64,000 nucleotides of DNA from Ficedula albicollis (lineage: Eukaryota > Chordata > Aves > Passeriformes > Muscicapidae): assembly GCF_000247815.1 (NCBI RefSeq), contig NC_021683.1:7634148-7698147 (forward strand). The letters are read 5' to 3'. Shown here piece by piece: positions 1 through 19,205 of the stretch. Each line of letters starts with the position of its first letter. Within the stretch, counting starts at the first letter, position 1. The position numbers and the translations under genes were made by a program. Under the pieces are notes generated by a model. That model worked only from the letters and a program-made list of their open reading frames with translations, did not search any database and was not told the DNA's origin.

Positions 1-5842
<5,842 letters not shown>

Positions 5843-5870
5843 AGCCCCTGCATGTCACCACGCTGTTCCC

Positions 5871-5876
5871 AATAAA
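5871..5876 (+). terminator. CARMIL2 polyadenylation signal
   Basis: AATAAA 29 bases after the CARMIL2 stop codon (5840-5842). The implied 3' UTR is very short. Confidence 0.75.
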
Positions 5877-6926
5877 ACCCTGCAAGCAAGTGCACCGTGC
5901 CGGGGTGCAGAGAGGACAGAGGGGCCACCAGGCTGGCGTGGATGTGCCAACGATGGCATCGCCCAATCTGCACCACGGGGACAGCCGGGCCACCAGCACC
6001 GCCCAGGATGCCCAGGGACTGCCAGAGCCTGCAGGATGCATCCAGCTGTGTTGCAGCCCCCAGTGCCCTCTGTTGCTGTGGGCTGCAGTGGGGGAGCCGG
6101 TGATTTTAGGCAGCCAGCTGTTTTTAGGAAGCGTTCCCAAGGCACTTTCACCACTCCAGCTCCTGACCCCGTGGGGTGGGTACCGCTCTCTCCAGCCCCC
6201 CCAGACGCAGGCTTGCACCGGCGGGACCACGCCTCGCGCCTTCCAGCACGCAGCTCCATCCCCAGCTCCCCACGGCACCGGCGTGACCCTCACACCCCCG
6301 TGGCTTTCTCCTGTGCTGCCCTCTGCTCCGGACCAAACGCATTCCTCACACTGATGTTTACGACAAAGCAAGATGCTTGGTTTGGTTTTTTTTTCTTCTT
6401 CTTTTTTTTCTTTTTTTTTTTTTTTTAATACAAGAGCTGTGTATTTAAAAAATATACAATTTTTAATTTCTACAGCATAACCCTGCAGGATATTTTTTGT
6501 AATAAACAGTGCAGAACCCTACCTAAATTCATTCAATAAACCATCCACGCTCCTGGAGGACCTCTGGAGCAGGATCAGGTTGCGGGGCCTCTGCCATCGC
6601 TGCTACGGTGGCATTGGGTTCCCTCTTGTCCCCACTTGCTGGGGACAAGGCATTTGGAAAGAATGAAGAGGTGGGAGAGGGATGATGGCTCACATACAGG
6701 CATTCCTGAATGAATGCTTTTCTCCCCTCTTGGCACGGAGGGTATTGGCTTTCAACAGCTCATGTGCCAGCACGACTGGAACCAGGGTCTCTGCAGCCAG
6801 GCCAGCCCACTCAGCAGTGCCCTGGAGCTCAGAGCTTCTGGTGTCCCCACATCCCTCCTCCAACCGCTCTTCCCAGTGTTTTGACAAACCCATAGAAGAA
6901 ACAAAAGAATGAAAGATGGGCTGGGC
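5877..6926. other. CARMIL2-ACD intergenic space and ACD 3' UTR
   Basis: No coding exon seen. Reading on the minus strand from the ACD stop, an AT-rich stretch (6420-6540) ends in ATTAAA (complement of 6423-6428) followed by an A-rich run (T-rich at 6387-6426 on +). This is the likely 3' end of the ACD transcript. AATAAA also occurs on the + strand near 6501 and 6535. Confidence 0.5.
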
Positions 6927-9900
6927 TCAGGAATCCTCCTCCTCAGCCAGTATCCAGCATGCCCACTTCAGCATTGCCTTTGAGATCCTGCAAAATCAGA
7001 CAGGAGGAGCCAGGGTGAGAAGAAACCCAGCTGTGGACACACACTGGGGCAGCTGGTGACAAGGGGTAAGGGAGAGGTTGGGGACACTGCAGGAACAAGG
7101 GACAGCCACGAGGCCATGGCTGATAGATATGGCACTGACCTGATAGATTGTACCTGCTGGCAGAGCTCAGGGCTCGGTGCCTCATATTGGTACTGGGCTG
7201 GTGTCTCCGTGAACTATAAAAGCAAAGGGGACAGTGAGATGGGTCTGCTCCAGCCACCACACCCAGAATGCTGCCCCATGCAGCCTGAGAGCCCAATAAC
7301 CCCAGGAAAACACTAGGATTGAGGTGTCTCTCCCTCTGTTCTTTTGATTTTCTTTTATCCAGATAGCTTGGAAGATGCTCCAGCAATTGTTTGTTCCTAC
7401 CCAGTTGTTCAGCTCAGGCTAAACCACATCTTCACCATCCCTGGAGGGATTTAAAGGCTTGTGGATGTGGCAGTTGGGGCTATGGTTGTGGTGGGCTTGG
7501 CAGTGCTGGGGAACAGTTGGACTCCCATCTCATGAGCTCTTTTCCAGCCCTAAGTGATTATATGATCCCTTCATGATTCCCTCAGTGTTCCCAGATACTC
7601 CCAGATACTGCATTCAACCTCGCATCCCCAGCAGCCTGGTGAGGAAAGATCCACACCAGTGGTGTGGGCACAGAGAGCCTCCCCAGGCAGCCCCAGCCCT
7701 CGGGGGATCTCACCAGCTGCTTCAGATTTACCGGCTCTGCAGCTCTGCACTGCTCCAGCTGTTCTGGCCTGGAGCTGGGCCCAGCTCTTGCAGGGGATGC
7801 TTGCTCTTCCTCTTCCTCCTCCTCCTCTTCCACTTTCTCTTCCTCCTCTTCTTCTTTCTCCTCAAGCTCCTTTCTGCGCCGCAGCCTTGTCTCCCTTCTG
7901 CTCTTTGCACCCCGTGGGCTCTTGCCTGTGCCTCTCCCCCTGCCCTCTGAGGTGCATGGGGGATGCTGCTGCCCACTGGAGTCCTGCTCATCTTCCTCCA
8001 TCAGCTTCCTCTTGGCACCCAGAGCCTTTCCTTCCTTTGTCCTGGCATGAACCAGTCCAGGCTTCAACACAGTTGGAGAGGAAGCTGGGGCACTGGAGCA
8101 GGCTTGCTCCTTGTGAGGAATCCTGCTGGGCGAGGACTGCAAGCTGCTGCTGGGCAAGACTGGAAAAACTGGAGAAAGAGTGGGCAGGGTGGCCTGAGAG
8201 CCCCTGGATCCCTGTGGGCCTTGATCAGTGCACAGGGTATCCCAGGCTGCCTCCACAGCTGATGCTGCCTCACTGGTGCTGATCTCCACCAGACTGGGAT
8301 TGTTGTAGGAGTGGAGCAGGGAGGGAGAGGAGGTCTGTACTGGCTCTCCCTGGTGCAAGCCCTCAGCAGAGCCCTGGCTACAAACTTCCAACAGGTCAGT
8401 GGTGTTGCTGTCAGCTGCCACATCTTTCTGGGTCTTCAGGGGAGGGTCAGGTTGAAAGGTCTTCTCTAGTAAGAGGAAAAGCATCATCAGTTTGAGCACT
8501 GGGCTGTTGGAGGGACCTCTCCTGGCACACAGGAAGAGTGTCAGGGCTGGAATGATGCAGGTCCAGGGCTACGGGAACACCACAGCAGTGCTTTATGGCC
8601 AGGGGAAATCAAGCCAGCAGCCAGGGTAAGCTACACTCATTGAGAAGAGAGGAGCTGTCTCCTGCCAGGAAGGCAGGCTGGATGCCCTGGCACATGGGGA
8701 CTCACCATCTGAAGAGCTTGGGGTCAAAGACAATGAGGGCATCCTGTTCCAGGGGTTGTCCAGGGATTCCTCCAAGCTATCTGACAAGGTCGGTGATGCA
8801 GCACCTGCAATGAAGAAGCTGGAGGGTTGATTTTGGCCAAGAAAGCAGCTGCCCATTCCCTCTGCAAAAGGCCTCCCAGAGACAGCCCTTGAAGGGAGCT
8901 CTGCAGCCCTTTCCAGCCCAAAATGTGGTGTATTCCAGTGGACTCTTTCCAAGATCTCACAGCAGGCAGTGGAGAGGCAGACACTGCCCAGACAGCAGGC
9001 AGGTATAAAGAAGACCTTCTCCTACATCCTGCACTATCCAGGACAGTTCCTCCCTTCAGCTCCTCCTCTACATGGAACTTCTGCAGGTAATTCTGCAGCA
9101 AAGCTTGGTGACACCAAGCCTAGTAAGGTGACACAAACCCATCCTGGTGCTGAGCCAGAGCCAGTGAGGAGGAGGGCAGAGCAGGAGACTCATGCTCAGT
9201 GATGGCATCAAAACTACTTCTTGTGCTCCCAAGACAATCAACCAAAGCTGCAGCTTTGAGAAGCTGGAGGATTGGGACCACTCCCTGCCTGTTCAAGGCC
9301 TCCCAAAGACCTGGCCACACCAGTACCTCCTCCGCTCAATCCAAGCAGATGGGCTGAGTCAACTGTAGAGGAAACTAAAGGCTGGATGGGATCTGGAGCG
9401 TTCATAGGAGGCCATGAGGACGATCCAAGGGCTGGAGCACCACTGCTATGGAGACAGGCTGACAGAGTTGGGGTTATTCAGCTTGAGGAATAGAAAGTAC
9501 TAGGGAGACCTAAGAGAGCCTCCCTAAAGAGGCTCCAAGAGGGCTGGAGGAGGACTTTAGACAAGGCCATGGAATGCCAGGACAAAGGGGAATGGCTCAC
9601 ACTGACAGAGAACAGGGTTAGATTAGATATTTGTAAGAAATTCTTCCCTGTGAGGATGGGGAGGCCCTAGCAAAGGTAGCCGAGTGAAGCTGTGGCTGCC
9701 CCAGCCCTGCAAGTGCTCAAGTCTAAGTTGGACAGGGCCTGGAGCAATGTGGACTAGTGGAATGTGTACTTGCTCATGGCAGGGACTGGGGATGGTCTTT
9801 AAAGTCCCTTCCATCACAAATTATTCTAGAATCTGGAGATCCTGCTACTCACAGCTGATTTGGGATACAACACTTGGATTTCCTGGCACTGTCCTGTCAT

Positions 9901-12900
9901 CACTACTCTTTCCAGGAGCTGCTTGGCTTGTATCTGCAATCAAAGGGGCACTGTTGACCATATCCCCAGCATGAGGCACACCCAGAGCAAAGGAACTCTT
10001 CTCCCCACCCTAGGGAGCCTCTCATTTCACTTGCCTGGGTGCTGCACTGCCTACCTGTGTACCCTGCAGATGCTGCCTCAGAAGAATCACAAACAACTGC
10101 GAGCTGCTCAGGAGGGATCACCAGGGCGCTGACTGGGACCATGAAAACGTCCTCGCCCTGCTGCAGTGACACACATGACATGGTTTTTGCTGAGCAGTCC
10201 CTCTCCAGATGCAGGAGCCCACTTGTACCTGCCAAGCCAACAACATCTCCCTCCCCAGCAAACATCCAGCTCTGCCCACTGTCCTTCCCCTCCCTTCTCC
10301 CACCCACCAGAGCACCTCAAGCTGTCACAGCCCTGTCTCAGATGGTCCCAGCAGACAGACTGACCTCCTTCTTGCGCTCTGCCTCCCACTGGGTGATGGG
10401 AACCTCGTCCTCCACTGTCACTGGCTTCTCCTTTGATTTCTGTAAATCCAAGCATTCCTCGGCATTCTCCTTCAAAATCTCCAGCTGGTTCTGTCCTATG
10501 GCATCAATCAGCTGAGAAACAGAGGGCTCTGGACAAGAACACACAGACTGATCAGTGGAGGAGACAGCTGAACTCAGGCAAGCCTCACTTGCAAACACCT
10601 GCTGCATGATTTGGTGTCATGACACTGAAACCTGTGGGAACACCCAAAATTTTGCATTTCCTTTGCATCTAGAAACTACCTTTCCTTTCTTCATAGATCC
10701 CGGACCAGCAGCATGAGCACAGGCATTCAATGTCTCACTCTGCTTTAGCTGCCAGCATTATATCTTCCTACTTTGGGCTTAGGAACATAAACTTGTGAGA
10801 TCTGACCAGGTTTGTGCTACCTCTGCCTAACATGGACCAAAATGAGGAAACCCAGGGGACCCACAGGCAGTCAGAGCATTGCAGGCCCCCAGAACCCTTT
10901 ACCTGAGCTAGGAGCATTCCTCACAGCAAGATTCCTCCTGTAATGAACAAGGAGAAGACAAAGCCAGGTTAGGGCTGGGACATACGCTGCTCTCGGTCAC
11001 AGATCAAGCACCCTGGATTGGAAGAAGCAGCTTCTGAAAGTAGTGGATGCCCCACTGGGTGCTGATCTGGCCACTGGCCACATGCTCAGCATGCCAGGAA
11101 TAGCCATGAGGGAGCCTCACCCCTGGAGATGGGCTGATGGAAGGCCCTGAGGATCTCCAGTACTGGATCTCCAAGGATGAAGAATGAGCTGTGCAGGGCT
11201 CACCCACAGAGCTGTGCTGCCCACCACTGTCAGCAACAAGCTCCTCACAGGTGTTTCCTCCTAGCTCAGAGGAAGAGGCTGGCAATGTGCCACCACAACT
11301 TCATTTTTCATGGTCTACTCAACTCTGTCCTGTTCCAGGGCAAGGAGTCACACAGGTTAACCAGGAGCTGCCATAATCCATGCCAGACTGCTCTAACCCC
11401 AGTCTGAGGTTGCACACTCTCACCAGGGTGTCTGCATACATCCCTCAGCCCCATACTTACAGCCAGAGCTCCTTTATCTTCTTCACCACAGAGGGGTCCT
11501 GGTTCCTGCAGCAAGAGAGAAGTCAGTTACTGATTCCCTCCAAATCTCCATCTCCCTTCTCCCTTGCCTTCAAGACAATCCCTTTCAAAAGGGATTGCCA
11601 CAAGCAGGTCACATGAGGACTCCCAGGGTCAGCACCACTGTGGGGAAGATGAAGAAGCTCCCCAGAGCACAGCCCCCACCCACCCATCCCATGGGCCATA
11701 CCCATCAGATGATTCCATCCTCTGCCTCTGCATGGGCAGCACGATGAACTGCTGGGCTGTCAGGTAAAACTCGCAGTCCTCCTGTGGGGAGGACAGAGCC
11801 TGTAAGGCACTTCTGAGCCCCACCTCTGCCCCTGCCTCTCCTGGGGCCAGCCTGCACTCCCACACCCACCCCAGCTCTGCCACTAACTCTCCAGTCTATG
11901 AGAAGATCCCCTCAAAAAGGACAACCCCCCTTCAAAGGGGAGTTTGTACCTTCCTGCATCAGCTGATGGCTCTGCAAGAGCCACACGCCCGGCAGGGAGT
12001 CCCTGCAAGGAGACAGCTCTGCCAGCAGCCCATGCAGGCCTTCTGCAGCTGCCCAACCGGCAGAGGTGACAGCCAGGTGACCCTGGGAAAGATGCACCCC
12101 ATCACCCTGTCCAGGTGAGCTGCCAGAGACCCCACAGGAGCCACAGATGAAAATAAAAGGCCACCCATCTCCTGCCTTCAGCTCCTGGGAGCAGGTGGAA
12201 TCAGGCAGGAGTGCAGGAAGCACAGCAAGGTAAAAGAACAGGCTGCTTCCACTCCTCAGAGCACTTACCAGCCTGGCCTCGTCCTGAAAACACACCGTGT
12301 ACTTCTGCAGGACGATAATTCTGCAATTAAGGCTGGAAAGCCTGAGCTGCAGGTGGGCGCTGGAAAAGGAGCAGAGCAGGAATGCCTTGAAGAATGGGGC
12401 TGGATCCCCCCCAAAACACAGTGGGGCTCCCACAAGAGCTCAATGCCCACACTGGGGCATTCTGCAACATGGCTCAGCATGAGCAGCAGGCACCAAGGGC
12501 TCCTTATTCCTTAGTAATTCCTGCCTAAGAGCAGCTTCTTCCTGCTGCTTATCCTTGGCTCTGCTACCAGCACCCCACAGGGTGTCCAAATGTGAAAATG
12601 GAGAAAAGCACTGAAGGAGCAGCTCAGGCTATCATGGTTAATGCACTGGCTCCTTCCACAAAACCTAAGGGCTCTACAGTCCCTTCTAATGGCATCATAG
12701 CTCCTGCCACGGATCCCTGCCCATCCCAACCAGCAGAAACTGGAGCAAGGGCATTCCAGCTTTCTTCCCTTAGCAGCTCTTTCACACCAGCTTCCCACCC
12801 TGAGGTTGCTTTAGCTTAACACAACCTGAAACAAGACCAGGCAGGAGCCCCAGCTCCTGACAGCAGCTGTGGAGAACTGCTGTCCCAGCCATGCCAAGCC

Positions 12901-13410
12901 AGGGTGGAACCCACTTTTCCTCTGCCTGCAGAGCTTCAGGTGTAATGACCACACGGATGTAGCAGGATCCATCAGAGACCTGCACCACAGCATCTTGGAG
13001 GACCCCAGGCTGGCCAGGAGCAGTTGAGTCACTCAAGACCTGTCAAGAGATTGGAGAGGTGAAAAAAGAATTCTTATTCATAGACCTGGAACAAGTTTCA
13101 CAGGAAGGCAGTCACGACATCAAGCTGTTCCTCCAAAAAAAAAACACATTAAACTCAGAAATGTTGATGAGGAAGAGGTGCACATCCACAGCCACCAAAC
13201 TGGGAACCACTGCACACTTTCCAGAATTTAGATTTTAAAGACTGTTGAACCACTTTGGGAGAGTCCCTCTGGATACCTACCCGCACCACCTGCCCAGCCA
13301 GGAAATTCTCATGCTCATCCAGGTGCTCATAATTCACCAAGAGGTCAGCAATCCACGGCTCCAGCACATAGAGTTTGGGAGAAGCCACATTCTTGTCCAC
13401 ACACACGAGA
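6927..13410 (-). CDS. ACD: ACD/TPP1 shelterin subunit, missing its first exon(s)
   Basis: TPP1 bridges POT1 to TIN2 at telomeres and recruits telomerase through its OB fold. Thirteen phase-consistent exons (minus order): 13410-13281, 13039-12915, 12359-12269, 11781-11702, 11505-11461, 10937-10903, 10528-10365, 10160-10055, 9933-9853, 8804-8706, 8465-7714, 7213-7140 and 6987-6927, giving 613 codons plus stop. Matches to human TPP1 in order: LEPWIADLL (human LRPWIRELI), VSDGSCYIRVVITPEAL (human VSDGTHSVRCLVTREAL), EFYLTAQQFIVLP (OB-fold end), VSQLIDAIGQNQLE (POT1-binding region), MPSLSLTPSSS, and C-terminal AQYQYEAPSPELCQQVQ then MLKWACWIL (TIN2-binding end). The 752-base exon carries an acidic tract not recalled in human. 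It is longer than human TPP1 (458-544). The start codon is upstream, possibly behind poly-G. Confidence 0.9.
7425..7575 (+). mobile_element. CR1 retroposon 3' fragment
   Basis: Shows the usual CR1 tail phrases: a 'ccatccctggagggatttaa' start and a final 'ttccagccct' with a short ATGATCCC-like end. It lies in an ACD intron, antisense to the gene. Confidence 0.65.
9405..9835 (+). mobile_element. CR1 retroposon 3' end, about 430 bp
   Basis: Diagnostic phrases in order: 'ggctggagcacc', 'gacaggctgacagagttggg', 'ggttagattagata', 'agaaattcttccctgtgagg', 'gtggctgccccag' and 'aagtcccttccatcac'. This is the CR1 3' region, 5'-truncated, in the ACD intron between the exons at 9853 and 8804. Confidence 0.85.
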
Positions 13411-13790
13411 CTACGTGAGAAGAGACAAGACACCAAGCCATAAGCAGTGATCCATCACCCTGGGAAGGGTTTTGCACCATAAGCACAGCCACAAACCCAG
13501 GAGATTGCTCAAATCCACCCAAATGCACCCACTTCTCTGCAAGGACCCATCCTAAGGGCATTGTTCTGAGGAAGCCACGCTGCTGGGGCCACACAGGTCT
13601 TGCTGCATCCTGCTCGGACAGTGGAGGGGGACACTCGAAGCTCTGGAGTGTGTTCGGCCTTCTGCAAATCCCCCACACAGGACAGGACATTGATTTCTAC
13701 CTCTTTCCATGCTGCTTATTATCACCCAGTAACTATACTCCTGGGACCAAGTCTTAACTATAACTGCCTGAACTGTGGAAGGGAGAACTG
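13411..13790. other. Sequence upstream of the recognised ACD exons
   Basis: No exon I can support. The missing ACD start exon could be here or inside the adjoining poly-G. The exon starting at 13410 opens with the last base of a codon, so at least one further coding exon is required. Confidence 0.4.
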
Positions 13791-13940
13791 GGGACAGGCA
13801 AGGCTGGGACACACGAGGTTGGGGACAGGTAAGGGTTGGGCACAGGCAGGGGCTGGCGAGAGGCAGGGGCTGGGGAGAGGCAGGGGCTGGGGGCGGCATG
13901 CAGGGGCTGGGGGGCGGCATGCAGGGGCTGGGGACAGGCA
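13791..13940 (+). repeat. G-rich minisatellite beside poly-G tract 3
   Basis: Five to six imperfect units built on 'caggggctgggga' with variants ('gcggcatgcaggggctgg'). Runs of three or more G recur every 5-10 bases, so the strand could form G-quadruplexes. It runs straight into the poly-G tract, suggesting that a longer minisatellite defeated sequencing here. Confidence 0.75.
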
Positions 13941-15645
<1,705 letters not shown>

Positions 15646-15744
15646 CGCGGGGTCGGGCCCAGCCCCAGCGCAGGCCTGTCCCACCCCAACCCCGTCCCCA
15701 GCCCTGGTGCGTTTACCGGGCATATGCGTCTCCTTGTAGAAGAG

Positions 15745-16495
15745 AAGGATCTGGGGAGGTCTTGGAGCTGTTTGCAGTACACGAGTGTTGTAACAAAATT
15801 TAGATTGCTTTATTTTATATAGACAGAGCAAGCAGCGCTGGGGAAAACGTGAGGGGTCACCGCCCACTCCACGTTTCCATCGAACTTGGTTTGCAGCTCC
15901 TTTTTATAGTCTGGTTTTCCTTGTAGTTGTCAATAATTGTTATTGTTTTGTTGTAATAATTCTGCAAGGTAAGCAGTGGTGGTCAAAGAAACTTCCAAAC
16001 TCCCGTGGGACAGCTCGTGGGACAATTGGTCATGTAACCATCTGGTCTTGGTAGATAAAAAACAGGAGAAGCAGGCAGCCTGATCTTTAGCAGATAGTTT
16101 GTGATTGATTACACAAAGGCAGGAAATCTGATTCTGCAAAAAAACCTTTCAGACTATGGAAAACCCCCTTTTTTTTTTTTTGTTTACACACTGGTATACA
16201 CAACATTCATAACAGAGTGGATTTAATCACATATTTCCCTTTATCTAGGTCCATGTTCTTTATTTAAGAGAGATCGGAGCTGCCGCAGCTCAGGGACAGA
16301 GCCAGGAAACTCCCCCGACCCAAAAGAAGAGAAGGGCTGAGCATGGCACTAATTAGCACGGGAAGCAAGAGAATAATCTTGGAGCCGTTTGCAGTACATG
16401 GGTGTTAAAAATGAGGAACAAAAGTCTCCATATTCAGCAAAATTTAGATTGCTTTATTGCATATAGACAGAGCAAGACTTTCTTTAGTGTCATGC
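15745..16495 (-). mobile_element. Two partial copies of an LTR-like repeat
   Basis: The segment near 15760-15832 ('ttggagctgtttgcagtaca' onward to 'gacagagcaag') recurs at 16378-16475 with about 30 extra bases inside. On the minus strand each holds AATAAA followed by a short GC-rich end, as in an LTR R/U5 region. I infer an old endogenous retrovirus-derived element with two LTR pieces about 0.6 kb apart. No retroviral coding sequence is recognisable between them. Confidence 0.5.
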
Positions 16496-16574
16496 TTCAT
16501 TTCAGACCTAGGTAGTCTGGTTTATACAAACCCCAATACGTCTATGAATGACACGAATCTTTTATCAATTATCA

Positions 16575-16865
16575 CACGAGGAGCTTACAGGAGAGCCTGA
16601 GAGGGATTGTGGACAGTGCCATGGAGTGACAGCATAAGGGGGAATGGCTTCAAACTGAAAAAACTATGCAGGTTTAGATTAGATACGAGGAGGAAATTCT
16701 TCCCTGATGGTAAGGGGGGGTCACTGGCACAGGTTGCCCAGAGCAGCTGAGGCTGCCCCATGCCTGGAAATGTTCAAGGCCAGGTTGGATGGGGCTCTGA
16801 GCCTGAGGGAAGGTGACCCTGCCCATGGCTGGGTGTTGGAACAACAAGTCCCTTCCAACCCGTCA
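16575..16865 (+). mobile_element. CR1 retroposon 3' end
   Basis: Contains 'ggaatggcttcaaactgaa', 'aggtttagattagata', 'ggaaattcttccctgatgg', 'cactggcacaggttgcccag', 'tgttcaaggccaggttggat' and 'caagtcccttccaacc' in CR1 order. Confidence 0.92.
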
Positions 16866-17500
16866 TTCCAGGGTTTGGCCAACTCTCTAGTACAGTTTGC
16901 CATTCAGTGGTTCACACATGATGCCAAACCATCCTTGGAAGCCTACCTTGTTTTTATGTTCTTTTCTTTAGTTTTGGCTCCAGCTGCAGGTAATCCCAGG
17001 GTCTCCCCAGATGGTTGCCCATGGGAAGAAGCATCCTGCCACAACAGCCTTGTCTCATCTTAAGGTATTAAAACCACTTGGTCAAATCTGTCAGGCTACC
17101 TGGGAAATGTTCTGGCTGAGGGGATGGCAAATTCCTCCCCTCACCCAGTTCAGCTGTGACTTGGGGCAGTCTGGCTTTTCATCCCCGTGCCAGAGACTGT
17201 GATTCCATCAGTGGACTGATGCTGAGGGGAATGAAATGGCACAACAAGATGGATATAATTGTCACTGTATTTGGCTTGCATGGCCAGGTTTTGGGGGAGG
17301 GAGGTAGGAGGGACCTTCAGGGGTAACTTCTGTGGGAAGCTGCCAGGAGCCTCCTCCATGTCCGGTGCAGACAGCTCCAGGATGGACATGTTGCTGGCCA
17401 AGGCTGAGCCCTTCAGCCACAGTGGTAACACTTCTGTGATAACATATTTAAGAAGAGAACAAAAAAGTTACTGTGCAGATGTAATTGCAGCCAGAGAAGA
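16866..17500. other. Non-coding stretch, nothing recognised
   Basis: Open frames here are short and unlike any family I know. Composition is ordinary. Probably old repeat or intergenic DNA. Confidence 0.3.
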
Positions 17501-17534
17501 GTGGAGTGAGAATATGCGAGGGGAATAGCTCTGC

Positions 17535-18350
17535 AGACACCAAGGTCAGTGCAGGAGGAGGGGGAGGAGGTGTTCTTGCAGCTCCTGGTGCAGCCCATGG
17601 TGAGGCAGCTGTGCTCCTAGAGCTCATGGAGATCATGGAAATGCAAAGATTCTCCTGCAGCCCCTGGAGGAGCCCATGCTGGAGCAGGTGGATACCTGAG
17701 AAGAGGCTGTAAACCCATGGGAAACCCGTGCTGGAGCAGGGTCCTGGCAGGAACCTGCAGACCTCTGGAGAGAGGAGCCCACACTGAAGCAGGTTTTCCA
17801 GTAGGACTTGTGACCCTGTGGAAGACCCAAGCTGGAGCAAGCTGTGCCTGAAGGACTGCACCCCATGGAAGAGTGATCTATGTTGCAGCAATTTGTGGAG
17901 CCCATGAAATGGGCTCATGTTGGAGAAGTTCATGGAGAGCTGTCTTCCATGGGAGGGACCCCATGCTGGAGCAGGGAAAGGACTCCAACTCTTCTCCCTG
18001 AGAAACAGCAGGGAACACATGTGATGAACTGACCATAACCCCCATTCCCTGCCTCTCTGCACTGCTGAGCAGGAGGAGGTAGAGCTGGGAAGAAAGGAGT
18101 GGTGGAGGGAAGGTATTTTTAAGATTTATCTTCTCATTATCCTGCTCTGATTTTGTTAGTAACAAATTCAGTTAATATCCCCAGTTTGAGTTGTTTTGCC
18201 TGTGACGGTATTTGGTGAGTGATCTCTCCTGGACCTTATCTCAACTCATGAACCTTTGTTATATTTTTTCTCTGCCCTGACCAGTTGCAGAGGGAAGTGA
18301 TAGAGTGGCTTTGGTGGATGCTGGGCATCCAGCCAGGGTCAATTCACTAC
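17535..18350 (+). mobile_element. Common avian interspersed repeat, LTR-retrotransposon type
   Basis: A run of degenerate 60-70 base units ('gagcccatgctggagcag' variants, 17640-17980) is followed by an AT-rich part ('aagatttatcttctcattatc', 'gacggtatttggtgagtga') and an end reading 'gcatccagccagggtcaa'. I recall this unit order from avian genomes as an LTR/ERV-class repeat, but I cannot name the family with certainty. Confidence 0.55.
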
Positions 18351-18689
18351 ACACACAGAGGAGTAGGCAGCAGGGTTTGCTCTTACAAACAAGAGCTGAT
18401 TTATTTGGAAAGGTTACAGTTGGGTGGAGGATCAGATCTCCTGAACATGACAGCTCATCATTGTGCAGTTGCAGAGGTCCTTGCAGCAGCATCTCCAGCT
18501 GGAGCAGGAGAGGTTCCACAAGCTTATGCCCCCTTAGTCCTGCCCAATCATATCCCATATAAGTGGTTATTAATTACTTTAAGCTACCTACACAACATCT
18601 CTGAACTATCTTACATGTGTACATTCCACTGTTGCAAGTGGTCTGTGCAGTTTGGATGATGCTGCAGCAGGAACCAGCTGGGGACGCCA

Positions 18690-18800
18690 TGGGATCATAG
18701 AATCAGAGAATCATTTATATTGAAAAAGACCCCTAGGAACACCATTGGATGTTCAGACCCTCCCTGCAGGGTGGGGACACATGGAAACATGCAGGTCATG
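18690..18800 (-). mobile_element. CR1 fragment, minus orientation
   Basis: 'atcatagaatcagagaatca' followed by 'gaaaaagacccctaggaaca' is the complement of a CR1 3' terminus. Confidence 0.65.
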
Positions 18801-19069
18801 GTTCTGCATTGACTTTAGGTGCAACAGGAGCTCCTGGGGGATGATTCTATGATCTGGTGATCCTCAGGCCTGTCCTGAAGCTCCTGAATCCAGCAGTCAG
18901 AACTTCCCTGGGAGTTTAGTCCATCGATTGGTTCAGTCTCTACTGCAGGAAAGAGCTGGGGAGTACCTGGATCACCCTGAGACTGAATGTTCACCTGCAG
19001 TGCATGTGCCTGGGCACAGCCCTGGCGCCCAGCCGCACCAATCACACCCAGGGGCAAAACTGAATTTTA

Positions 19070-19205
19070 TCACAGAGCCATAGTTTGGGCTGGAAGGGAC
19101 ATTAAAGACCAAGTTCCAACCCCCTGCACAAGAAGGGACACCTTACACTAGACCAGGTTGCTCAGAAACCCATGCAGCCTGTCCATGAACACTTCACACT
19201 TAAGT
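19070..19205 (-). mobile_element. CR1 fragment, minus orientation
   Basis: 'gagccatagtttgggctgga', 'ccaaccccctgca', 'ctagaccaggttgctcag' and 'gcctgtccatgaacac' are reverse-complement CR1 3' phrases. Together with the previous fragment this may be one older insertion broken by other sequence. Confidence 0.75.

Noticed and set aside
6360..6430. T-rich stretch as the tail of a retrocopied gene
   Set aside because: No coding remnant lies next to it. An ACD 3' UTR end with an A-rich run explains it.
7728..7991. Arg/Lys-rich minus-strand frame that looks like a basic nuclear protein
   Set aside because: It is a shifted frame of the Glu-rich part of ACD; the ACD frame is supported by phase and homology.
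10160..10194. Alternative ACD acceptor at about 10190
   Set aside because: It gives a phase-1 start that does not fit the phase-0 donor at 10365. The acceptor before 10160 fits and aligns better with human TPP1.
17535..18165. CRISPR-like array from the spaced 'gagcccatgctggagcag' units
   Set aside because: Vertebrate DNA, imperfect units, no constant repeat/spacer lengths; it fits a known type of avian interspersed repeat.
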